From: DASUFH01 sp036274645
GTDB taxonomy: Bacteria > Acidobacteriota > Terriglobia > 20CM-2-55-15
Assembly (NCBI GenBank): GCA_036274645.1
Contig: DASUFH010000424.1
Span: 1 to 35,596, forward strand
DNA: 35,596 bases
Direction of reading: 5' to 3'
Under the pieces are notes generated by a model, which saw only the letters and a program-made list of their open reading frames with translations, did not search any database and had not been told where the DNA came from. Positions 29,474 to 35,596 of this stretch are shown in pieces. Both the position numbers and the translations under genes were made by a program. The first letter of the stretch is position 1. Each line of letters begins with the position of its first letter.

Positions 29474-30832
29474 TTACTCCCCGCTGATCACCATCCGCGG
29501 AATGCGGACCGTCGGCGACGCGATGTTGCCCATGAACAGGAGATCGTTGCCGATCATGTCCACACTCTGCAGCATCTCTTTCAGATTTCCTGAAATCGTG
29601 ATCTCGTGGACCGGGTATGTCAGTTTGCCGTTTTCGATCCACAGTCCGGCGGCGCCTCGCGAGTAGTCCCCATTCACGAGGTTCACTCCGGACCCGATCA
29701 TTTCAAACACGTAAAGCCCCGACTTCGTGTTGGCGATGATCTCGTCCGGCGAGTGTGTTCCCGGTTCGAGGTAAAAGTTCGACGGTCCAACGGTCATCGA
29801 CCCTGCTCCGGTCCGGGCGCCATTGCCCGTGGGCCGGCTTCCGAGTTTTCGAGCCGTGTAGGCGCTGTGAAGATAGTTGCCCAGCGTTCCCCTGTCGATG
29901 ACGCGCGTTGTCTGCGACGGCACGCCTTCGTCATCGAACGGACTGGAGCCGAGGCCGCCCTTCAACAAGGCATTGTCGAGGACACTGATAGACGGCGCCG
30001 CCACCGGCGAACCGAGACGGTCGACCAGGAAGGAACCTCTCCGGTAAATGGCGTCACCGGCGACGGCCTGGAACAGGTGGCCCATCAGGCCTCGTGCGGT
30101 CAGCGGGTCGAATACGATGGCCGCTTCGCAGGTCTTGACCTTGCGGGCGCCCACGCGCCGCAGCGCTCGCTCCGCTGCGCGACGTCCAACCGCTTCCGGC
30201 GATTCCAGCTGGCTGACGCGCCGTGAAGTGGAAAACCAGTAATCCCGCTGCATGGCCCCGTCCGTCTGAGTGATGGGTACGGCGGAGATCGAACCGGCCG
30301 TGCCGGCGTAGTCCCCCAAGAAACCAAAGGTGTTGGCGAGAACCGTTCGCGAACGGGAATAGTCGAACGATCCACCTTCCGAATTGACGATCGAAGGATC
30401 GGCTGCCATGGCTGCCGCCTCCGCTCGCCGGGCCATCGCGATCCGGTCTGCGGGCGACAGCGCGTCCCACTCGGGGTCGAGGAGTTCGAGATCGGGAAAG
30501 GTGGACGCAAACAGGCTGGCGTCAGGCAGGCCGCTGCTCGGGTCTTCCGATGTACGGCGCGCCATCTCCACGGTTTCGGCCACCAGTTGCCTGACGACCG
30601 CCGGTGTCAGATCCGACGTCTGGGAGGCGGCGGTGCGTTTGCCGTCGAACACGCGGAGCCGCAGCGTCCGGGAGATGGACTCCTTCAACGTTTCGACTTC
30701 GCCCAGCCGGACGGTGACCGAGAACGCTTCTTCTTCGAGAATCAGCGCGTCCGCTTCTGACGCGCCGGCGTTCCGGGCTTCCCGGACCACTTCCTGGGCC
30801 AGTTCTCTGAGATTGTCGGAGCCGGAAGACAT
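29474..30832 (-). CDS. tldE: TldE/PmbA metalloprotease subunit
   Basis: The 452-residue protein is the TldE/PmbA partner of TldD. The N-terminal domain (LAQEVVREARNAGASEADAL) and C-terminal beta domain (LGNYLHSAYTARKLGSRPTG, TVGPSNFYLEPG) match the family. The metal motif HExxxH is absent: the equivalent region reads ARGLMGHLFQAVAGDA, as expected for the non-catalytic partner. TldD-TldE degrade unfolded peptides through a narrow channel and cleave leader peptides of some RiPPs. The ATG at 30832 shares one base with the TldD TGA; a GTG lies one codon before. Confidence 0.92.
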   Translation of the reverse strand: MSSGSDNLRELAQEVVREARNAGASEADALILEEEAFSVTVRLGEVETLKESISRTLRLRVFDGKRTAASQTSDLTPAVVRQLVAETVEMARRTSEDPSSGLPDASLFASTFPDLELLDPEWDALSPADRIAMARRAEAAAMAADPSIVNSEGGSFDYSRSRTVLANTFGFLGDYAGTAGSISAVPITQTDGAMQRDYWFSTSRRVSQLESPEAVGRRAAERALRRVGARKVKTCEAAIVFDPLTARGLMGHLFQAVAGDAIYRRGSFLVDRLGSPVAAPSISVLDNALLKGGLGSSPFDDEGVPSQTTRVIDRGTLGNYLHSAYTARKLGSRPTGNGARTGAGSMTVGPSNFYLEPGTHSPDEIIANTKSGLYVFEMIGSGVNLVNGDYSRGAAGLWIENGKLTYPVHEITISGNLKEMLQSVDMIGNDLLFMGNIASPTVRIPRMVISGE

Positions 30833-32274
30833 CACTTCTCGGTGCCGCCCACGGTGATTTCACGGATCTTGATGGTCGGCAGCCCGACCGATACGGGAAC
30901 CGTCTGACCTTCTTTTCCGCAGATGCCGACACCGCGGTCCAGCTGAAGATCGTTTCCGACCATCGTCACCTGACGCAGCACAGTCGGCCCGTCTCCAATG
31001 AGGGTCGCGCCTTTGACCGGCGCGGTGATGTGTCCATCTTCGATCAGGTAGGCTTCACTTGCGCTGAAGACGAACTTGCCGCTCGTGATATCCACCTGGC
31101 CGCCGCCGAAATGGACCGCGTACAGACCTTTCTTCACCGACTTGATGATGTCTTCCGGGGCGGATTCACCGGCCATCATGAAGGTGTTGGTCATCCGCGG
31201 CATGGGGATGTGATCGTAGCTCTGGCGCCGGCCGTTGCCGGTTAGCTCCGCGCCCATGGCGCGGGCGCTCAACGAATCCTGGAGATAGCCCTGCAGCACG
31301 CCTTTTTCGATGAGGACGGTGTTGCGTGTCGGATTGCCTTCATCGTCCATGTTGAGCGAGCCGCGCCGGAAGGGAATCGTTCCGTCGTCGACCACCGTAC
31401 ACAACTCCGAAGCGACCTTCTGCCCGACGAGTCCGGCAAATGCCGATGTCTTCTTGCGGTTGAAGTCCGCTTCCAGTCCGTGGCCGATCGCTTCGTGCAA
31501 CAGGATTCCCGGCCATCCGGGCGCCAGGACAACCTCCATCGGTCCAGCCGGCGCATCGACGGCGCTGAGCTGCAGCACGGCCTGACGGGCCGCCTCTCGG
31601 GCGATCGCTTTCGGATCGAGATCGCCGCTGAAGACATCGAGCGAGCGGCGGCCCCCGCCGCCCTGGTATCCGGATTGACGGTTGCCGTTCTCTTCGGCGA
31701 TGCACAGCACATTCAGGCGGACCATCGGCTGGACGTCCCAGACGTAGCGGCCTTCGGAAGTCACGATCAGGATCTGTTTGGTTTCGTCAACGTAGCTGGC
31801 CTGAACATGCCGGATCTTGTCGCTGTAGGCGCGCGCGGCCAGGTTCGCTTCTTCGAGCATCGCGATCTTTCGATCGACACCCAGCTCGTTCGGCAGGATC
31901 GGCGCCGAATAAAGATCGTGCTCCCGCGCAACCGGCCCCGGCTCCTTGATCTTCGAACCGTCGGGCGCGGCGCTCGCAATGAATGCGGCCGTGCGGGCCG
32001 CTTTGAGAATGGAGGCGCGCGACAGGTCTTCCGAATAGGCGTATCCGGTCTTTTCGCCGGACAGGACGCGCACACCGACACCCACGTTGACGCTTTTGGT
32101 GGCCGTCTTGACGATCTGTTCTTCGAAGACGATCGAGTGGTTGACGCGATGCTCGAAATAGAGGTCCGCGTAGTCGCCCCCGCGTGAGAGCGCTTCGGCC
32201 AGGTACGATTCCAGATCCGCCGGCGTCACACCGTAGGTTGCAGTAAAAACGGAGGGAGGCGCGTTGATCACCAT
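30832..32274 (-). CDS. tldD: TldD metalloprotease, catalytic subunit
   Basis: The 480-residue protein has the zinc-binding HEAIGH (His260, Glu261, His265) in GWPGILLHEAIGHGLEADF, the family active site. Other blocks are FEHRVNHSIVFEEQIV, KGVLQGYLQDSLSARAMGAE and GNGRRQSYDHIPMPRMTN. Near the C-terminus GVGICGKEGQTVPVSVG is a typical TldD ending. It forms a heterodimer with TldE, which follows with a one-base overlap. Two M16 peptidases lie just upstream (6-nt gap), so all four should be made together. Confidence 0.95.
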   Translation of the reverse strand: MVINAPPSVFTATYGVTPADLESYLAEALSRGGDYADLYFEHRVNHSIVFEEQIVKTATKSVNVGVGVRVLSGEKTGYAYSEDLSRASILKAARTAAFIASAAPDGSKIKEPGPVAREHDLYSAPILPNELGVDRKIAMLEEANLAARAYSDKIRHVQASYVDETKQILIVTSEGRYVWDVQPMVRLNVLCIAEENGNRQSGYQGGGGRRSLDVFSGDLDPKAIAREAARQAVLQLSAVDAPAGPMEVVLAPGWPGILLHEAIGHGLEADFNRKKTSAFAGLVGQKVASELCTVVDDGTIPFRRGSLNMDDEGNPTRNTVLIEKGVLQGYLQDSLSARAMGAELTGNGRRQSYDHIPMPRMTNTFMMAGESAPEDIIKSVKKGLYAVHFGGGQVDITSGKFVFSASEAYLIEDGHITAPVKGATLIGDGPTVLRQVTMVGNDLQLDRGVGICGKEGQTVPVSVGLPTIKIREITVGGTEK

Positions 32275-32280
32275 GGACGA

Positions 32281-33576
32281 TTACGATACAACGGAGGCGA
32301 CATCGGGCCCTACAACCACCAGGCTGTAATTTTCGTAGTCCAGATACTTCCTGGCCACGCGGGCAACATCGTCGATCGTCACCTTGTTGATGTACTCCGG
32401 ATACTTTTCGATGAAGTCGAAACCCAGCCCATAAACCTCGGCGTGGGTCAGAAACCGCGCAATCTGGGAACTCGATTCGAACGCAAACACAAAACTTCCC
32501 GTCAGATAGTCCTGCGCGTCTTTCAGTTCGTCCGCAGTGACCGGTTCCTTGACGATCCTCCGGACCTCGCCGAGCAGCCCCTCGATCGCCAGGGCGGTAT
32601 TTTCGGGCGATGTCCCGATGAATGCAATAAATTTACCTGGCTCGAGTCCCGCCGTCATCGTGATGCCCGCAAACGTCGTATAAGCCAGGCCCATTTCGTC
32701 GCGCAGACGCTGCGGAATGCGGGCGGTGAAGCCGGCGCCGCTGCCGAGAATCGTGTCGAGCGTCTGCAGCGCGTAATAGTCGGGGTTGCCGCGCTCGATA
32801 CCCAGATGACCCAGGTAAATGTTGACCTGTTCGGCCGGCATGACGATCCGCTTTTCCCTCTTGTCCTTCTGACGGACCGGCCGGGCGTGACGCGCCGTGG
32901 GAATGGTCTTCGGTTTCCAGGAAGAGAAGTGACGCTGAATGTCGGGCCAGATCTCGTCGATCGTCACGTCGCCGACAATGGATAGCAGGGCATTATTGGG
33001 CGCGAAGTGCCGGTCGTGAAACTCCACCAGATCGTCGCGCGTGATCGCCGCCACCGTCTCCCGATAACCGTGGGTCGGACGACCGAGCGGATGCCGGCCA
33101 TAAATCAGCTTGTTGAACGCCCAGCCGGCAACGACCTGCGGCCGGTCCATGGCGCTGGCGATTTCCGCAATCGTCCGCTCCTGTTCCTTGGCGATGGCGT
33201 CTTCCGGAAATTGCGGGTTGATCAGGATATCGGCGGCCAGGTCGATCGCCAGACCCACGTCCTTGGTCAGGACGCTGGAGGAAAGCATCGTGCGTTCGTA
33301 GGAGCCATCCGTATCGATGGCGCCGCCGACCGACTCGATCGCCTCGGCGATTTCCAGCGAGGTCCGGCGTGTCGTGCCTTCGTCGAGCAGGCGGCTGGCC
33401 ATGATCGCCAGGCCGGCTTTCTCCTTACGCTCGTGGCGGGAACCGGCAAAAACGCTCGCGTGAATCGACACGGACGGGATGGTGCGATTCTCCACCAGCA
33501 GGACCTTGAGACCATTGTCGAGAACGCGTTCGTGGACTGCGGGCGCGCGGCCCAGCCGGACTCCCGAGACGCTCAC
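32281..33576 (-). CDS. M16-family peptidase, non-catalytic subunit
   Basis: The 431-residue protein has the two-lobe M16 fold (YRETVAAITRDDLVEFHDR, FAPNNALLSIVGDV, LRDEMGLAYTTFAGITMTAG) but no zinc motif. The HxxEH position reads GLAIMASRLLDEG. This matches M16B beta or substrate-binding subunits, which form heterodimers with an active partner. The start is a GTG at 33576 that overlaps the stop of the active subunit (GTGA), so translation is coupled. No signal peptide is visible. Confidence 0.9.
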   Translation of the reverse strand: MSVSGVRLGRAPAVHERVLDNGLKVLLVENRTIPSVSIHASVFAGSRHERKEKAGLAIMASRLLDEGTTRRTSLEIAEAIESVGGAIDTDGSYERTMLSSSVLTKDVGLAIDLAADILINPQFPEDAIAKEQERTIAEIASAMDRPQVVAGWAFNKLIYGRHPLGRPTHGYRETVAAITRDDLVEFHDRHFAPNNALLSIVGDVTIDEIWPDIQRHFSSWKPKTIPTARHARPVRQKDKREKRIVMPAEQVNIYLGHLGIERGNPDYYALQTLDTILGSGAGFTARIPQRLRDEMGLAYTTFAGITMTAGLEPGKFIAFIGTSPENTALAIEGLLGEVRRIVKEPVTADELKDAQDYLTGSFVFAFESSSQIARFLTHAEVYGLGFDFIEKYPEYINKVTIDDVARVARKYLDYENYSLVVVGPDVASVVS

Positions 33577-34898
33577 TCCTCATCCTCCTCGAAGGGGCCA
33601 GCTTCATTGTTTTCGTCGTCGCCGGCGGCGCCGTCGGGAACCAGGTAGGCAACCGTCCGATTGTCTTCCTGAAGATAGGCGCCGCAAACGCGGGCGACGT
33701 CTTCAACCGTCAGACTGCCAATCCGATCCAGGTACGTTTCGATGTAGTCCAGGCCGCCCAGCGTCTCCATCTGCCCGAGCAACATCGCCTGGTCCAGCGT
33801 GCGCTCCCGGGAAAGAATGTAATGCGCCTCGATCTGACGCTTGGCGCGGTCGACTTCGCGTAGTGTGACCTCGCCGGCGGCAATGCGCTCCAGCTCGTCA
33901 AAGATCGCCGTTTCGACTTCCTCTCGCGTGTGCGCCCCCCGCGCTTCCGCGCGGATGTGAAAGAGCGTGGAATCCTTCGATTCGCCGTAGTCGGCGTTCA
34001 CGAACGTGACGGATCGCTCCCGTTCCACCATGCGCTGATACAGGCGCGACGCCTTGCCTTCCGACAGGATCACGGCAAGAACCTGAAGCGCGTAACTGTC
34101 GCTGTCGGCTATGGCCGGCGCATGATAGGCGATGGCGATGCGAGGAACCTTCGACCGCCAACGCACCGCCAGCCGGCGCTCTCCGCGCTGCGGTGGCTCC
34201 TGAAGAATTTTCGATACCGGCTCCGGACCCGCTGGAATACGGGAAAAACGTCGCGCCGCCGCAGCCACAGCTTCATCCGAGTCGAAGTCGCCCGCCAGCG
34301 CCAGTACCGCATTGTTCGGCTGGTAGTACTTCCGGTAATACGCCTGTTGCTCGCCGGTCGTCGCGGACTCGACATCCGCCAGCCATCCCACCACGGGATT
34401 CCGATACGGATGCAGCTTATAGGCCGCCGCGTCGAGCTCCTGCATGAGGATGCCCCAGGGGTTGTCGAGTCCGGTCTTCAACTCCTCGATGACGACCTTC
34501 TTTTCCGCCTCGAATTCCAACGGGTCGAACACGCAATTGACCATGCGGTCCGCTTCAATATCCAACGCTACCTGCCAGCGGTCGGAGGCAAAACTGAAGT
34601 AGTAGGCGGTGAAATCGTGCGAAGTAAACGCATTGTTCCCGCCTCCGTTCTTCAGAGTCAGGAGATCGATCTGCCCCTTTTTGAACCGCTCGGTTCCTTT
34701 GAACAGCATGTGTTCCAGGAAATGCGATTTTCCCGTCTGACCCGCTTCTTCGTTGCGAGACCCAACGCGATACCACACCATCGTCGTCACGATCGGAGAC
34801 GACCGCATCTCCTTGGTCAGGACGACCAGACCGTTGTCTAAAACGGTTCTGCGCACGCCTTCGGTAGCGAAAGTTGACGAACTAATTGCCGATGACAT
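33573..34898 (-). CDS. M16-family zinc peptidase, catalytic subunit
   Basis: The 441-residue protein has the inverted zinc motif HFLEH (His59, Glu62, His63) and a second metal Glu around Glu139 in VVIEELKTGLDNP, 76 residues later as in the family. AFTSHDFTAYYFSFASDRWQ and PNNAVLALAGDFDSD are standard M16 blocks. The product is a cytoplasmic or exported peptidase for short peptides; no signal peptide is visible. I chose the ATG at 34898 (MSSAISSSTFATEG); codons further upstream are antisense to the next gene. The C-terminal tail is acidic (AAGDDENNEAGPFEEDEE). It begins the M16-M16-TldD-TldE operon. Confidence 0.93.
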   Translation of the reverse strand: MSSAISSSTFATEGVRRTVLDNGLVVLTKEMRSSPIVTTMVWYRVGSRNEEAGQTGKSHFLEHMLFKGTERFKKGQIDLLTLKNGGGNNAFTSHDFTAYYFSFASDRWQVALDIEADRMVNCVFDPLEFEAEKKVVIEELKTGLDNPWGILMQELDAAAYKLHPYRNPVVGWLADVESATTGEQQAYYRKYYQPNNAVLALAGDFDSDEAVAAAARRFSRIPAGPEPVSKILQEPPQRGERRLAVRWRSKVPRIAIAYHAPAIADSDSYALQVLAVILSEGKASRLYQRMVERERSVTFVNADYGESKDSTLFHIRAEARGAHTREEVETAIFDELERIAAGEVTLREVDRAKRQIEAHYILSRERTLDQAMLLGQMETLGGLDYIETYLDRIGSLTVEDVARVCGAYLQEDNRTVAYLVPDGAAGDDENNEAGPFEEDEE

Positions 34899-34979
34899 TG
34901 ATTTCAAAAAAGGGCCGACGAAAGACAGGGCAATGGACGATTGACCTAAGTTGAAAAACCTATCACACTGCTCCCGAAG

Positions 34980-35564
34980 ATGCCACTGGCGATATCCATT
35001 GCGCCGGACGAGATGACCCGCCGTCTGGCCCGGATTGGCGTGGACTGCCCGTTTACGACCTCCATGACCGCTCCGCAGGTTCCGGCCGATCTTGCAGATA
35101 AAACCATTCGAATCTTTAGTTTTCCGGTTCCTCCGGTTAACGCCGCGCTGACGCTCGCCAACCTCAGGCGTTGCGCCGGTATCGACCCTGCTCGCCAGCC
35201 GTCGTTCTTCGATCACGAGTGGTACGCCAACGAACCCTTCATGAACGAGCCATGTCCGCCGGGGTGGCGTTTTCTCGCGATGGATGTCCTGCCGGAATCG
35301 ATCAATCAGCCCTGGGGAGAATTGTGGCGTCCGCCACTGGCTGTGGAGGTCGTTCTGATGCTGTTTCTGCACTTTCTTGGAACGGGAGAACAGTTGCTGT
35401 CTCGCAAACACACCTGGTGCCGGGACTCCGCCAGCCTCGGCCGCAGGGTCACTGTCGGCGCTTTCGGCCGCAATGGCGTCTTTCTCAGCGCTCACCCGCC
35501 CGGGTACTCGAGCCGTGGTCTGGGGACAGCCTCCGGAGGCTGTCCCCCCGTCCCTCCCTGCTAA
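34980..35564 (+). CDS. Hypothetical protein ending in a palindrome-encoded tail
   Basis: I do not recognise the family. The 194-residue product contains RIGVDCPFTTSMTAPQVPAD, SFFDHEWYANEPFMNEPCPP, GWRFLAMDVLPESINQPWGE and AVEVVLMLFLHFLGTGEQLL, then TWCRDSASLGRRVTVGAF. The sequence is well mixed and looks like a folded soluble protein with several tryptophans. The last residues (TASGGCPPVPPC) are read through a perfect 26-bp palindrome, so the natural C-terminus may have been altered by repeat insertion. The start is an ATG with an 81-nt divergent gap from the M16 operon. Confidence 0.6.
   Translation: MPLAISIAPDEMTRRLARIGVDCPFTTSMTAPQVPADLADKTIRIFSFPVPPVNAALTLANLRRCAGIDPARQPSFFDHEWYANEPFMNEPCPPGWRFLAMDVLPESINQPWGELWRPPLAVEVVLMLFLHFLGTGEQLLSRKHTWCRDSASLGRRVTVGAFGRNGVFLSAHPPGYSSRGLGTASGGCPPVPPC
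35522..35547. repeat. Perfect 26-bp palindrome in the 3' end of a gene
   Basis: GGGGACAGCCTCC and GGAGGCTGTCCCC are contiguous and perfectly complementary. They overlap the last coding bases of the hypothetical gene. The first half matches 21312-21325. It can act as a terminator or as a REP-like element. Confidence 0.75.
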
Positions 35565-35596
35565 GGGATTTCCTCGACGCTCAGGAAGTTTCCGAC
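35561..35596 (-). CDS. Possible C-terminal end of a minus-strand gene
   Basis: On the minus strand the last bases of the window read VGNFLSVEEIP and then a TAG stop. Composition is plausible for a gene entering from the right and converging on the hypothetical gene. Only 11 codons are visible, so this may be chance. Confidence 0.25.
   Translation of the reverse strand, partial: VGNFLSVEEIP

Noticed and set aside
34930..34965. Sigma-70 promoter TTGACC ... TATCAC in front of the right-end hypothetical gene
   Set aside because: The spacer is only 14 nt, so the fit is poor.

Overview
The window is a GC-rich, gene-dense stretch of bacterial chromosome made of housekeeping and membrane or periplasmic genes, with no phage, transposase, CRISPR, rRNA or tRNA gene that I can see. 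Gene content fits an Acidobacteriota-like organism, but no marker gene is present, so this is an inference. Supporting points are a DUF2330 protein beside an RnfD-like protein, a paired M16/TldD-TldE operon, Lnt (implying an outer membrane), an HU with its own promoter, and many GC-rich palindromic intergenic repeats.

Layout. 1-2701 (+): end of an SPFH/stomatin gene, a SPOR-domain protein and lnt, closed by a hairpin. 2775-6613 (-): a compact five-gene operon of Rieske protein, nadA, persulfide dioxygenase-rhodanese fusion, acylphosphatase and apt. 6692-9158 (+): an AhpD-like protein, a secreted esterase and a short UvrC-like protein whose nuclease centre looks destroyed, followed by a convergent CPXCG zinc-ribbon gene. 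9519-11361 (-): folE, a HAD phosphatase and rpiA. 11430-12705 (+): FmdB-like zinc ribbon, nth and a small unknown gene. 12714-14188: a 318-bp dispersed repeat, an unknown protein and an excisionase-like HTH protein. 14312-18057 (-): HU, isoaspartyl peptidase, a MITE-like repeat, DUF2330 and an RnfD-like protein. 18247-20504: two close cysteine-rich paralogs in tandem on the + strand, with a metallophosphoesterase on the - strand between them. 20576-24011 (-): dienelactone hydrolase, Met/His-rich periplasmic protein and a Tat-exported multicopper oxidase. 24466-27747 (+): ispG, glutamate dehydrogenase and riboflavin synthase. 27771-28172: second copy of the dispersed repeat. 28187-34898 (-): fpg, a palindromic repeat cluster, then the tldE-tldD-M16-M16 protease operon. 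34980-35564 (+): an unknown protein whose last residues come from a perfect palindrome.

Themes. Several genes pair a catalytic module with a degenerate partner: M16 with and without HxxEH, TldD with TldE, and an active rhodanese with a Cys-less one. The UvrC-like protein keeps the Fe-S cysteines and UVR motif but lacks the expected GIY-YIG catalytic residues. Intergenic spaces are filled with related palindromes that share short motifs (TGTAGGGGCGGTC, TGATTGTTTGCC, GGACAATC). The strongest candidates for undescribed biology are the inactivated UvrC-like protein, the duplicated cysteine-rich proteins around the phosphoesterase, the four-protease operon and the nested-palindrome repeat family.
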